From Prosapia bicincta (Eukaryota; Arthropoda; Insecta; Hemiptera; Cercopidae), in NCBI GenBank assembly GCA_036971475.1, contig JBAIZL010000002.1:357418082-357482081 (forward strand): a stretch of DNA of 64,000 nt, in the 5' to 3' direction. Under the pieces are notes generated by a model that worked only from the letters and a program-made list of their open reading frames with translations, made no database searches and was not told where the DNA came from. Position 1 is the stretch's first letter; each line of letters begins with the position of its first letter. Shown piece by piece: positions 1 to 13,181 of this stretch. The translations under genes were made by a program, and so were the position numbers.

Positions 1-2
1 TG

Positions 3-14
3 AGAACATGTTCT
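3..14. other. 12-bp perfect palindrome, one per monomer
   Basis: AGAACATGTTCT equals its own reverse complement. The inner ten bases GAACATGTTC fit RRRCWWGYYY, the published half-site consensus of the p53 protein family. Common variants (GGACATGTTC, GAACATGCTC) also fit it, while GAATATGTTC (for example near 21,117 and 29,279) and the GAAAAAATG form (near 22,313) do not. Half-sites recur every 134 bp, whereas a classical p53 element has two half-sites within about 13 bp. The arms also look like steroid-receptor half-sites, but without the usual 3-bp spacer. Binding is not shown by sequence alone. Confidence 0.6.
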
Positions 15-64
15 GTACTCCCTAAATTATAACCGACATACACGAAGAGACCAATGTAATTATG

Positions 65-85
65 GTGGGAGAATACTAGTCCCAC
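65..85. other. Conserved hairpin around the SpeI site, one per monomer
   Basis: GTGGGA and TCCCAC form a 6-bp inverted repeat around a 9-nt loop. The form ending GACCCAC keeps five pairs and the CCCCC form loses one pair. In one lineage the stem shifts register to TGTGAGA/TCTCACA (7 bp) with the change present on both arms. This is a structural feature; no function is known. Confidence 0.6.
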
Positions 86-938
86 AGGAATTATCCATAC
101 AAAGGTATGTGTAGCTGGTGAATGGAACCCCTTGTGAGGACATGTTCTGTACTTCGTAAGTTATGACAGACATACACGAAGAGACCAATGTAAATATGGT
201 GGGAGAATACTTGTCCCACAGGAATTATGCATACAAAGGTATGTGTAGCTGGTGAATGGAACAACTTGTGAGAACATGTTCTGTACTTCGTAAGTTATGA
301 CAGACATACACGAAGAGACCAATGTTATTACGGTGGGAGAATACTAGTCCCACAGGAATTATCCATACAAAGGTATGTGTAGCTGTTGAATGGAACCCCT
401 TGTGAGAACATGCTCTGTACTTCGTAAGTTATGACAGACATACACCAAGAGACCAATGTAATTATGGTGGGAGAATACTAGTCCCACAGGAATTATCCAT
501 ACAAAGGTATTTGTAGCTGGTGAAAGGAAACCCTTGTGAGAACATGTTCTGTACACCGTAAGTTATGACAGATATACACGAAGAGACCAATGTAATTATG
601 GTTGGAGAATACTAGTCCCACAGGAATTATCCATACAAAGGTATGTGTAGCTGGTAAATGGAACCCCTTGTGAGAACATGTTCTGTACTTCGTAAGTTAT
701 GACAGACATACACGAAGAGCCCAATGTAATTATGGTGGGAGAATACTAGTCCCACAGGAATTATCCATACAAAGTTATGTGTAGCTGGTGAATGGAACCC
801 CTTGTGAGAACATGTTCTGTACTCCGTAAATTATGACCGACATACACGAAGAGACCAATGTAATTATGGTGGGAGAATACTAGTCCCACAGGAATTATCC
901 ATACAAAGGTATGTGTAGCTGGTGAATGGAACCCCTTG

Positions 939-2144
939 TGAGAACATGTTCTGTACTTCGTAAATTATGACAGACATACACGAAGAGACCAATGTAATTA
1001 TGGTGGGAGAATACTAGTCCAACAGGAATTATCCATACAAAGGTATGTGTAGCTGGGGAATGGAACCATTTGTGAGAACATGTTCTGTACTTCGCTAGTT
1101 ATGACAGACTTATACGAAGAGACCAATGTAATTATGGCGGGAGAATACTAGTCCCACAGGAATTATCCATACAAAAGTATGTGTAGCTGGTGAATGGAAC
1201 CCCTTGTGAGAACATGTTCTGTACTTCGTACGTTATGACAGACATACACGAAGAGACCAATGTAAATATGGTGGGAGAATACTTGTCCCACAGGAATTAT
1301 CCATACAAAGGTATGTGTAGCTGGTGAATGGAACCCCTTGTGAGAACATGTTCTGTACTTCGTAAATTATGACAGACATACACGAAGAGACCAATGTAAT
1401 TATGGTGGGAGAATACTAGTCCAACAGGAATTATCCATACAAAGGTATGTGTAGCTGGGGAATGGAACCATTTGTGAGAACATGTTCTGTACTTCGCTAG
1501 TTATGACAGACTTATACGAAGAGACCAATGTAATTATGGCGGGAGAATACTAGTCCCACAGGAATTATCCATACAAAAGTATGTGTAGCTGGTGAATGGA
1601 ACCCCTTGTGAGAACATGTTCTGTACTTCGTAAATTATGACAGACATACACGAAGAGACCAATGTAATTATGGTGGGAGAATACTAGTCCAACAGGAATT
1701 ATCCATACAAAGGTATGTGTAGCTGGGGAATGGAACCATTTGTGAGAACATGTTCTGTACTTCGCTAGTTATGACAGACTTATACGAAGAGACCAATGTA
1801 ATTATGGCGGGAGAATACTAGTCCCACAGGAATTATCCATACAAAAGTATGTGTAGCTGGTGAATGGAACCCCTTGTGAGAACATGTTCTGTACTTCGTA
1901 CGTTATGACAGACATACACGAAGAGACCAATGTAAATATGGTGGGAGAATACTTGTCCCACAGGAATTACGCATACAAAGGTATGTGTAGCTGGTGAATG
2001 GAACAACTTGTGAGAACATGTTCTGTACTTCGTAAGTTATGACAGACATACACGAAGAGACCAATGTAATTACGGTGGGAGAATACTAGTCCCACAGGAA
2101 TTATCCATATAAAGGTATGTGTAGCTGGTGAATGGAACCCCTTG
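939..2144. repeat. Local A-B-C / A-B / A-B-C-D monomer blocks
   Basis: Four monomer types recur in order. A (939, 1341, 1609) has TCCAACAGG and CTGGGGAATGG; B (1073, 1475, 1743) has TTCGCTAG and GGCGGG; C (1207, 1877) has TACGTTATG and AATACTTGTC; D (2011) has ATTACGGTGG and follows a C ending GGAACAACTTG. The A monomers are 402 and 268 bp apart, exactly three and two monomers, so the block A-B-C-A-B-A-B-C-D differs only by loss or gain of whole monomers. The same A-B-C-D four-mer is repeated in tandem at about 4,824-5,359 and 5,360-5,895 (536 bp spacing). Confidence 0.8.
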
Positions 2145-5100
2145 TAAGAACATGCTCTGTACTTCGTAAGTTATGACAGACATACACGAAGAGACCAATG
2201 TAATTATGGTGGGAGAATACTAGTCCCACAGGAATTATCCATACAAAGGTATTTGTAGCTGGTGAAAGGAAACCCTTGTGAGAACATGTTCTGTACTCCG
2301 TAAGTTACGACAGACATACACGAAGAGACCAATGTAATTATGGTTGGAGAATACTAGTCCCACAGGAATTATCCATACAAAGGTATGTGTAGCTGGTGAA
2401 TGGAACCCCTTGTGAGAACATGTTCTGTACTTCGTAAGTTATGACAGACATACACGAAGAGACCAATGTAATTACGGTGTTAGAATACTAGTCCCACAGG
2501 AATTATCCATTCAAAGGTATGTGTAGCTGGTGAATGGAACTCGTTGTGAGAACATGTTCTGTACTCCGTAAATTATGACAGACATACACAAAGAGACCAA
2601 TGTAATTATGGTGGGAGAATACTAGTCCCACAGGAATTATCCATACAAAGGTATGTGTAGCTGGTGAATGGAACCCCTTGTGAGGACATGTTCTGTACTT
2701 CGTAAGTTATGACAGACATACACGAAGAGACCAATGTAATTATGGTTGGAGAATACTAGTCCCACAGGAATTATCCATACAAAGGTATGTGTAGCTGGTG
2801 AATGGAACCCCTTATGAGAACATGTTCTGTACATCGTAAGTTATGACAGACATACACGAAGAGACCAATGTAATTATGGTGGGAGAATACTAGTCCCACA
2901 GGAATTATCCATACAAAGGTATGTGTAGCTGGTGAATGGAACCCCTTGTGAGAACATGTTCTGTACTCCGTAAATTATGACAGACATACACGAAGAGACC
3001 AATGTAATTATGGTGGGAGAATACTAGTCCAACAGGAATTATCCATACACAGGTATGTGTAGCTGGTGAATGGAACCCCTTGTGAGAACATGTTCTGTAC
3101 TTCGCTAGTTATGACAGACATATACGAAGAGACCAATGTAATTATGGTGGGAGAATACTAGTCCCACAGGAATTATCCATTCAAAGGTATGTGTAGCTGG
3201 TGAATGGAACCCCTTGTGAGAACATGTTCTGTACTTCGTACGTTATGACAGACATACACGAAGAGACCAATGTAAATATGGTGGGAGAATACTTGTCCCA
3301 CAGGAATTATGCATACAAAGGTATGTGTAGCTGGTGAATGGAACAACTTATGAGATTATGTTCTGTACTTCGTAAGTTATGACAGACATACACGGAGAGA
3401 CCAATGTAATTACGGTGGGAGAATACTAGTCCCACAGGAATTATCCATACAAAGGTATGTGTAGCTGGTGAATGGAACTTCTTGTGAGAACATGCTCTGT
3501 ACTTCGTAAGTTATGACAGACATACACCAAGAGACCAATGTAATTATGGTGGGAGAATACTAGTCCCACAGGAATTATCCATACAAAGGTATTTGTAGCT
3601 GGTGAAAGGAAACCCTTGTGAGAACATGTTCTGTACTCCGTAAGTTATGACAGACATACACGAAGAGACCGATGTAATTATGGTTGGAGAATACTAGACC
3701 CACAGGAATTATCCATACAAAGCTATGTGTAGCTGGTGAATGGAACCCCTTGTGAGAACATGTTCTGTACTTCGTAAGTTATGACAGACATACACGAAGA
3801 GACCAATGTAATTATGGTGGAGAATACTAGTCCCACAGGAATTATCCATACAAAGGTATGTGTGGCTGGTGAATGGAACCCCTTGTGAGAACATGTTCTG
3901 TACTCCGTAAATTATGACAGACTTACACGAAGAGACCAATGTAATTATGGTGGGAGAATACTAGTCCCACAGGAATTATCCATACAAAGGTATGTGTAGC
4001 TGGTGAATGGAACCCCTTGTGAGGACATGTTCTGTACTTCCTAAGTTATGACAGACATACACGAAGAGACCAATGTAATTATGGTGGGAGAATACTAGTC
4101 CAACTGGAATTATCCATACAAAGGTATGTGTAGCTGGTGAATGGAACCCCTTGTGAGAACATGTTCTGTACTTCGCTAGTTATGACAGACATATACGAAG
4201 AGACCAATGTAATTATGGTGGGAGAATACTAGTCCCACAGGAATTAATCATACAAAGGTATGTGTTGCTGGTGAATGGAACCCCTTGTGAGAACATGTTC
4301 TGTACTTCGTACGTTATGACAGACATACACGAAGAGACCAATGTAAAAATGGTGGGAGAATACTTGTCCCACAGGAATTATGCATACAAAGGTATGTGTA
4401 GCTGGTGAATGGAACAACTTGTGAGAACATGTTCTGTACTTCGTAAGTTATGACAGACATACACGAAGAGACCAATGTAATTACGGTGGGAGAATACTAG
4501 TCCCACAGGAATTATCCATACAAAGGTATGTGTAGCTGGTGTATGGAACCCCTTGTGAGAACATGCTCTGTACTTCGTAAGTTATGACAGACATACACGA
4601 AGAGACCAATGTAATTATGGTGGGAGAATACTAGTCCCACAGGAATTATCCATACAAAGGTATGTGTAGCTGGTGAATGGAACCCCTAGTGAGAACATGT
4701 TCTGTACTTCGTAAGTTATGACAGACATACACGAAGAGACCAATGAAATTATGGTGGGAGATTACTAGTCCCACAGGAATTATCCATACAAAGGTATGTG
4801 TAGCTGGTGAATGGAACCCCTTGTGAGAACATGTTCTGTACTCCGTAAATTATGACAGACATACACGAAGAGACCAATGTAATTATGGTGGGAGAATACT
4901 AGTCCAACAGGAATTATCCATACAAAGGTATGTGTAGCTGGGGAATGGAACCATTTGTGAGAACATGTTCTGTACTTCGCTAGTTATGACAGACTTATAC
5001 GAAGAGACCAATGTAATTATGGCGGGAGAATACTAGTCCCACAGGAATTATCCATACAAAAGTATGTGTAGCTGGTGAATGGAACCCCTTGTGAGAACAT

Positions 5101-5359
5101 GTTCTGTACTTCGTACGTTATGACAGACATACACGAAGAGACCAATGTAAATATGGTGGGAGAATACTTGTCCCACAGGAATTACGCATACAAAGGTATG
5201 TGTAGCTGGTGAATGGAACAACTTGTGAGAACATGTTCTGTACTTCGTAAGTTATGACAGACATACACGAAGAGACCAATGTAATTACGGTGGGAGAATA
5301 CTAGTCCCACAGGAATTATCCATACAAAGGTATGTGTAGCTGGTGAATGGAACCCCTTG
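1609..5359. repeat. Higher-order repeat HOR-3751, unit 1
   Basis: A 28-monomer unit (3,752 bp less one base, lost in a GGTGGAGAATAC monomer near 3,817) that recurs 3,751 bp downstream. Matching landmarks include TCCAACAGG (1,691 and 5,442) and ACCCACAGG beside AAGCTATG (about 3,700 and 7,451). The copies differ by rare single bases, for example GAGATTATG near 3,352 against GAGAACATG near 7,103, so the duplication is recent compared with divergence between neighbouring monomers. The last ~450 bp of this unit are a partial A-B-C-D block with no partner in unit 2. Confidence 0.85.
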
Positions 5360-8300
5360 TGAGAACATGTTCTGTACTTCGTAAATTATGACAGACATAC
5401 ACGAAGAGACCAATGTAATTATGGTGGGAGAATACTAGTCCAACAGGAATTATCCATACAAAGGTATGTGTAGCTGGGGAATGGAACCATTTGTGAGAAC
5501 ATGTTCTGTACTTCGCTAGTTATGACAGACTTATACGAAGAGACCAATGTAATTATGGCGGGAGAATACTAGTCCCACAGGAATTATCCATACAAAAGTA
5601 TGTGTAGCTGGTGAATGGAACCCCTTGTGAGAACATGTTCTGTACTTCGTACGTTATGACAGACATACACGAAGAGACCAATGTAAATATGGTGGGAGAA
5701 TACTTGTCCCACAGGAATTACGCATACAAAGGTATGTGTAGCTGGTGAATGGAACAACTTGTGAGAACATGTTCTGTACTTCGTAAGTTATGACAGACAT
5801 ACACGAAGAGACCAATGTAATTACGGTGGGAGAATACTAGTCCCACAGGAATTATCCATATAAAGGTATGTGTAGCTGGTGAATGGAACCCCTTGTAAGA
5901 ACATGCTCTGTACTTCGTAAGTTATGACAGACATACACGAAGAGACCAATGTAATTATGGTGGGAGAATACTAGTCCCACAGGAATTATCCATACAAAGG
6001 TATTTGTAGCTGGTGAAAGGAAACCCTTGTGAGAACATGTTCTGTACTCCGTAAGTTACGACAGACATACACGAAGAGACCAATGTAATTATGGTTGGAG
6101 AATACTAGTCCCACAGGAATTATCCATACAAAGGTATGTGTAGCTGGTGAATGGAACCCCTTGTGAGAACATGTTCTGTACTTCGTAAGTTATGACAGAC
6201 ATACACGAAGAGACCAATGTAATTACGGTGTTAGAATACTAGTCCCACAGGAATTATCCATTCAAAGGTATGTGTAGCTGGTGAATGGAACTCGTTGTGA
6301 GAACATGTTCTGTACTCCGTAAATTATGACAGACATACACAAAGAGACCAATGTAATTATGGTGGGAGAATACTAGTCCCACAGGAATTATCCATACAAA
6401 GGTATGTGTAGCTGGTGAATGGAACCCCTTGTGAGGACATGTTCTGTACTTCGTAAGTTATGACAGACATACACGAAGAGACCAATGTAATTATGGTTGG
6501 AGAATACTAGTCCCACAGGAATTATCCATACAAAGGTATGTGTAGCTGGTGAATGGAACCCCTTATGAGAACATGTTCTGTACATCGTAAGTTATGACAG
6601 ACATACACGAAGAGACCAATGTAATTATGGTGGGAGAATACTAGTCCCACAGGAATTATCCATACAAAGGTATGTGTAGCTGGTGAATGGAACCCCTTGT
6701 GAGAACATGTTCTGTACTCCGTAAATTATGACAGACATACACGAAGAGACCAATGTAATTATGGTGGGAGAATACTAGTCCAACAGGAATTATCCATACA
6801 CAGGTATGTGTAGCTGGTGAATGGAACCCCTTGTGAGAACATGTTCTGTACTTCGCTAGTTATGACAGACATATACGAAGAGACCAATGTAATTATGGTG
6901 GGAGAATACTAGTCCCACAGGAATTATCCATTCAAAGGTATGTGTAGCTGGTGAATGGAACCCCTTGTGAGAACATGTTCTGTACTTCGTACGTTATGAC
7001 AGACATACACGAAGAGACCAATGTAAATATGGTGGGAGAATACTTGTCCCACAGGAATTATGCATACAAAGGTATGTGTAGCTGGTGAATGGAACAACTT
7101 ATGAGAACATGTTCTGTACTTCGTAAGTTATGACAGACATACACGGAGAGACCAATGTAATTACGGTGGGAGAATACTAGTCCCACAGGAATTATCCATA
7201 CAAAGGTATGTGTAGCTGGTGAATGGAACTTCTTGTGAGAACATGCTCTGTACTTCGTAAGTTATGACAGACATACACCAAGAGACCAATGTAATTATGG
7301 TGGGAGAATACTAGTCCCACAGGAATTATCCATACAAAGGTATTTGTAGCTGGTGAAAGGAAACCCTTGTGAGAACATGTTCTGTACTCCGTAAGTTATG
7401 ACAGACATACACGAAGAGACCGATGTAATTATGGTTGGAGAATACTAGACCCACAGGAATTATCCATACAAAGCTATGTGTAGCTGGTGAATGGAACCCC
7501 TTGTGAGAACATGTTCTGTACTTCGTAAGTTATGACAGACATACACGAAGAGACCAATGTAATTATGGTGGAGAATACTAGTCCCACAGGAATTATCCAT
7601 ACAAAGGTATGTGTGGCTGGTGAATGGAACCCCTTGTGAGAACATGTTCTGTACTCCGTAAATTATGACAGACTTACACGAAGAGACCAATGTAATTATG
7701 GTGGGAGAATACTAGTCCCACAGGAATTATCCATACAAAGGTATGTGTAGCTGGTGAATGGAACCCCTTGTGAGGACATGTTCTGTACTTCCTAAGTTAT
7801 GACAGACATACACGAAGAGACCAATGTAATTATGGTGGGAGAATACTAGTCCAACTGGAATTATCCATACAAAGGTATGTGTAGCTGGTGAATGGAACCC
7901 CTTGTGAGAACATGTTCTGTACTTCGCTAGTTATGACAGACATATACGAAGAGACCAATGTAATTATGGTGGGAGAATACTAGTCCCACAGGAATTAATC
8001 ATACAAAGGTATGTGTTGCTGGTGAATGGAACCCCTTGTGAGAACATGTTCTGTACTTCGTACGTTATGACAGACATACACGAAGAGACCAATGTAAAAA
8101 TGGTGGGAGAATACTTGTCCCACAGGAATTATGCATACAAAGGTATGTGTAGCTGGTGAATGGAACAACTTGTGAGAACATGTTCTGTACTTCGTAAGTT
8201 ATGACAGACATACACGAAGAGACCAATGTAATTACGGTGGGAGAATACTAGTCCCACAGGAATTATCCATACAAAGGTATGTGTAGCTGGTGTATGGAAC

Positions 8301-8656
8301 CCCTTGTGAGAACATGCTCTGTACTTCGTAAGTTATGACAGACATACACGAAGAGACCAATGTAATTATGGTGGGAGAATACTAGTCCCACAGGAATTAT
8401 CCATACAAAGGTATGTGTAGCTGGTGAATGGAACCCCTAGTGAGAACATGTTCTGTACTTCGTAAGTTATGACAGACATACACGAAGAGACCAATGAAAT
8501 TATGGTGGGAGATTACTAGTCCCACAGGAATTATCCATACAAAGGTATGTGTAGCTGGTGAATGGAACCCCTTGTGAGAACATGTTCTGTACTCCGTAAA
8601 TTATGACAGACATACACGAAGAGACCAATGTAATTATGGTGGGAGAATACTAGTCC
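5360..8656. repeat. Higher-order repeat HOR-3751, unit 2 (incomplete)
   Basis: Near-identical copy of the first ~3.3 kb of the unit at 1,609. The match stops at about 4,905/8,656: the first copy continues AGTCCAACAGG, while this one continues AGTCCCTCAGG with ATGCAAAGG. The unit is therefore about 450 bp short and is joined to another monomer family, as expected from unequal exchange inside a larger HOR. Confidence 0.83.
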
Positions 8657-9960
8657 CTCAGGAATTATCCATGCAAAGGTATGTGTAGCTGGTGAATGGA
8701 ACCCCTTGTGAGAACATGTTCTGTACTTCGTACGTTATGACAGACATACTCGAAGAGACCAATGTAATTATGGTGGGAGAATACTAGTCCCACAGGAATT
8801 ATCCATTCAAAGGTATGTGTAGCTGGTGAATGGAACCCCTTGTGAGAACATGTTCTGTACTCCGTAAATTATGACAGACTTACACGAAGAGACCAATGTA
8901 ATTATGGTGGGAGAATACTAGTCCCACAGGAATTATCCATACAAAGGTATGTGTAGCTGGTGAATGGAACCCCTTGTGAGGACATGTTCTGTACTTCCTA
9001 AGTTATGACAGACATACACGAAGAGACCAATGTAATTATGGTGGGAGAATACTAGTCCAACTGGAATTATCCATACAAAGGTATGTGTAGCTGGTGAATG
9101 GAACCCCTTGTGAGAACATGTTCTGTACTTCGCTAGTTATGACAGACATATACGAAGAGACCAATGTAATTATGGTGGGAGAATACTAGTCCCACAGGAA
9201 TTAATCATACAAAGGTATGTGTTGCTGGTGAATGGAACCCCTTGTGAGAACATGTTCTGTACTTCGTACGTTATGACAGACATACACGAAGAGACCAATG
9301 TAAAAATGGTGGGAGAATACTTGACCCACAGGAATTATGCATACCATGGTATGTGTAGCTGGTGAATGGAACAACTTGTGAGAACATGTTCTGTACTTCG
9401 TAAGTTATGACAGACATACACGAAGAGACCAATGTAATTACGGTGGGAGAATACTAGTCCCACAGGAATTATCCATACAAAGGTATGTGTAGCTGGTGAA
9501 TGGAACCCCTTGTGAGAACATGTTCTGTACTCCGTAAATTATGACAGACATACACGAAGAGACCAATGTAATTATGGTGGGAGAATACTAGTCCCCCAGG
9601 AATTATCCATGCAAAGGTATGTGTAGCTGGTGAATGGAACCCCTTGTGAGAACATGTTCTGTACTTCGTACGTTATGACAGACATACACGAAGAGACCAA
9701 TGTAATTATGGTGGGAGAATACTAGTCCCACAGGAATTATCCATTCAAAGGTATGTGTAGCTGGTGAATGGAACCCCTTGTGAGAACATGTTCTGTACTT
9801 CGTACGTTATGACAGACATACACGAAGAGACCAATGTAAATAAGGTGGGAGAATACTTGTCCCACAGGAATTATGCATACAAAGGTATGTGTAGCTGGTG
9901 AATGGAACCCCTTGTGAGAACATGCTCTGTACTTCGTAAGTTATGACAGACATACACGAA
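8657..9960. repeat. Mosaic of 7- and 9-monomer duplications
   Basis: About 8,856-9,491 repeats about 7,650-8,285 at a distance of 1,206 bp (nine monomers). The shared mark is CTCCGTAAATT followed by GACAGACTTACAC (7,655 and 8,861, also in HOR unit 1 near 3,904). The end of the block has private changes (ACTTGACCC, ATACCATGG near 9,320-9,352). A second overlap has a spacing of 938 bp (seven monomers): TCCCTCAGG at 8,654 and TCCCCCAGG at 9,592, each followed by ATGCAAAGG. No other content was seen. Confidence 0.7.
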
Positions 9961-10926
9961 GAGACCAATGTAATTATGGTGGGAGAATACTAGTCCCACA
10001 GGAATTATCCATACAAAGGTATTTGTAGCTGGTGAAAGGAAACCCTTGTGAGAACATGTTCTGTACTCCGTAAGTTATGACAGACATACACGAAGAGACC
10101 AATGTAATTATGGTTGGAGAATACTAGTCCCACAGGAATTATCCATACAAAGGTATGTGTAGCTGGTGAATGGAACCCCTTGTGAGAACATGTTCTGTAC
10201 TTCGTAAGTTATGACAGACATACACGAAGAGACCAATGTAATTACGGTGGAGAATACTAGTCCCACAGGAAATAGAACATGGTCTGTACTCCGTAAATTA
10301 TGACAGACATACACGAAGAGACCAATGTAATTATGGTGGGAGAATACTAGTCCCACAGGAATTATCCATACAAAGGTATGTGTAGCTGGTGAATGGAACC
10401 CCTTGTGAGAACATGTTTTGTACTTCGCTAGTTATGACAGACATATACGAAGAGACCAATGTAATTATGGTGGGAGAATACTAGTCCCACAGGAATTATC
10501 CATACAAAGGTATGTATAGCTGGTGAATGGAACCCCTTGTGAGAACATGTTCTGTACTTCGTACGTTATGACAGACATACACGAAGAGACCAATGTAAAT
10601 ATGGTGGGAGAATACTTGTCCCACAGGAATTATGCATACAAAAGTATGTGTAGCTGGTGAATGGAACAACTTGTGAGAACATGTTCTGTACTTCGTAAGT
10701 TATGACAGACATACACGAAGAGACCAATGTAATTACGGGGGGAGAATACTAGTCCCACAGGAATTATCCATACAAAGGTATGTGTAGCTGGTGAATGGAA
10801 CCCCTTGTGAGAACATGCTCTGTACTTCGTAAGTTATGACAGACATACAAGAAGAGACCAATGTAATTATGGTGGGAGAATACTAGTCCCACAGGAATTA
10901 TCCATACAAAGGTATGTGTAGCTGGT
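9961..10926. repeat. Fifteen-monomer duplication (2,010 bp spacing), copy 1
   Basis: Matches about 11,926-12,936. Shared marks are ACATGTTTTGTAC (10,411 and 12,421), CATACAAGAAGAG (about 10,845 and 12,855), and the GGTATTTG, GGTTGGAG, GGTGGAGAAT succession. The spacing is 1,965-1,966 bp left of a 44-bp deletion in this copy and 2,010 bp right of it, which pins the deletion to this copy. Confidence 0.8.
10183..10271. repeat. Truncated 89-bp monomer (44-bp net deletion)
   Basis: The monomer runs normally to CCCACAGGAA and then jumps through AT into AGAACATGG of the next monomer. About 46 bp of consensus positions 91-136 are replaced by two bases. One more base is missing in GGTGGAGAAT. The duplicate at about 12,150 keeps the full length, so this is a secondary loss. 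The junction removes the CATAC/GTATG hairpin. Confidence 0.85.
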
Positions 10927-11925
10927 GAATGGAACCCCTTGTGAGAACATGTTCTGTACTTCGTAAGTTATGACAGACATACACGAAGGGACCAATGTAA
11001 TTATGGTGGGAGAATACTAGTCCCACAGGAATTATCCATACAAAGGTATGTGTAGCTGGTGAATGGAACCCCTTGTGAGAACATGTTCTGTACTCCGTAA
11101 ATTATGACAGACATACACGAAGAGACCAATGTAATTATGGTGGGAGAATACTAGTCCCTCAGGAATTATCCATGCAAAGGTATGTGTAGCTGGTGAATGG
11201 AACCCCTTGTGAGGACATGTTCTGTACTTCGTAAGTTATGACAGACATACACGAAGAGACCAACGTAATTATGGTGGGAGAATACTAGACCCACAGGAAT
11301 TATCCATACAAAGGTATGTGTAGCTGGTGAATGGAACCCCTTGTGAGAACATGTTCTGTACTTCGTAAGTTATGACAGACATACACGAAGAGACCAATGT
11401 AATTATGGTGGGAGAATACTAGTCCCACAGGAATTATCCATACAAAGGTATGTGTAGCTGGTGAATGGAACCCCTTGTGAGAACATGTTCTGTACTCCGT
11501 AAATTATGACAGACATACACGAAGATACCAATTTAATTATGGTGGGAGAATACTAGTCCCACAGGAATTATCCATACAAAGGTATGTGTAGCTGGTGAAT
11601 GGAACCCCTTGTGAGGACATGTTCTGTACTTCCTAAGTTATGACAGACATACACGAAGAGACCAATGTAATTATGGTGGGAGAATACTAGTCCAACTGGA
11701 ATTATCCATACAAAGGTATGTGTAGCTGGTGAATGGAACCCCTTGTGAGAACATGTTCTGTACTTCGCTAGTTATGACAGACGTATACGAAGAGACCAAT
11801 GTAATTAAGGTGGGAGAATACTAGTCCCACAGGAATTATCCATACAAAGGTATGTGTAGCTGGTGAATGGAACCCCTTGTGAGAACATGTGCTGTACTTC
11901 GTAAGTTATGACAGACATACACGAA

Positions 11926-12936
11926 GAGACCAATGTAATTATGGTGGAAGAATACTAGTCCCACAGGAAATATCCATACAAAGGTATTTGTAGCTGGTGA
12001 AAGGAAACCCTTGTGAGAACATGTTCTGTACTCCGTAAGTTATGACAGACATACACGAAGAGACCAATGTAATTATGGTTGGAGAATACTAGTCCCACAG
12101 GAATTATCCATACAAAGGTATGTGTAGCTAGTGAATGGAACCCCTTTGTGAGAACATGTTCTGTATTTCGTAAGTTATGACAGACATACACGAAGAGACC
12201 AATGTAATTACGGTGGAGAATACCATTCCCACAGGAATTATCCATACAAAGGTATGTGTGGCTGGTGAATGGAACCCCTTGTGAGAACATGGTCTGTACT
12301 CCGTAAATTATGACAGACATACACGAAGAGACCAATGTAATTATGGTGGGAGAATACTAGTCCCACAGGAATTATCCATACAAAGGTATGTGTAGCTGGT
12401 GAATGGAACCCCTTGTGAGAACATGTTTTGTACTTCGCTAGTTATGACAGACATATACGAAGAGACCAATGTAATTATGGTGGGAGAATACTAGTCCCAC
12501 AGGAATTATACATACAAAGGTATGTATAGCTGGTGAATGGAACCCCTTGTGAGAACATGTTCTGTACTTCGTACGTTATGACAGACATACACGAAGAGAC
12601 CAATGTAAATATGGTGGGAGAATACTTGTCCCACAGGAATTATGCATACAAAAGTATGTGTAGCTGGTGAATGGAACAACTTGTGAGAACATGTTCTGTA
12701 CTTCGTAAGTTATGACAGACATACACGAAGAGACCAATGTAATTACGGGGCGAGAATACTAGTCCCACAGGAATTATCCATACAAAGGTATGTGTAGCTG
12801 GTGAATGAAACCCCTTGTGAGAACATGCTCTGTACTTCGTAAGTTATGACAGACATACAAGAAGAGACCAATGTAATTATGGTGGGAGAATACTAGTCCC
12901 ACAAAAATTATCCATACAAAGGTATGTGTAGCTGGT
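11926..12936. repeat. Fifteen-monomer duplication, copy 2 (undeleted)
   Basis: Partner of the block at 9,961. It keeps the monomer that is truncated there, with private changes AATACCATTCCC near 12,222 and an extra T in CCCCTTTGTG near 12,142. The match ends near 12,900, where this copy reads CACAAAAATT instead of CACAGGAATT. Confidence 0.78.
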
Positions 12937-13181
12937 GAATGGAACAACTTGTGAGAACATGTTCTGTACTTCGTAAGTTATGACAGACATACACGAAGAG
13001 ACCAATGTAATTACGGTGGGAGAATACTAGTCCCACAGGAATTATCCATACAAAGGTATGTGTAGCTGGTGAATGGAACCCCTTGTGAGGACATGTTCTG
13101 TACTTCGTACGTTATGACAGACATACACGAAGAGACCAATGTAAATATGGTGGGAGAATACTTGTCCCACAGGAATTATGC

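Larger units (their letters stand above)
1..134 (+). repeat. Reference monomer in the phase used here, with internal dyads
   Basis: First complete monomer of the window, used to set coordinates. Consensus landmarks are: palindrome AGAACATGTTCT at 3-14; ACTT-CGT-AAGT dyad at 17-27 (altered in this particular copy); CpG at 21-22 in the common form and at 43-44; GTGGGA (65-70) and TCCCAC (80-85) able to form a 6-bp stem with a 9-nt loop; SpeI site ACTAGT at 75-80; CATAC (96-100) and GTATG (105-109) with a 4-nt AAAG loop. PciI (ACATGT, 6-11) and SpeI cut most monomers once, so a partial digest should give a 134-bp ladder. The 134-bp length is below the 165-180 bp common for centromeric satellites and close to the DNA on one nucleosome core. 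Confidence 0.9.

Noticed and set aside
3..14. Glucocorticoid/androgen response element
   Set aside because: Half-sites AGAACA and TGTTCT are adjacent, without the 3-bp spacer of a functional element.
1..134. CENP-B box
   Set aside because: TTCG occurs on each strand of the monomer, but the required downstream CGGG and spaced A are missing; CGGG does not occur in the common monomer.
11955..12335. Longest open frame (126 codons, minus strand), plus dozens of similar 60-97-codon frames
   Set aside because: They are the satellite translated in successive frames. The same peptide pieces recur because 134 is not a multiple of 3, lengths depend on chance loss of stops, and indels are not in multiples of three. 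No gene structure or conserved start.
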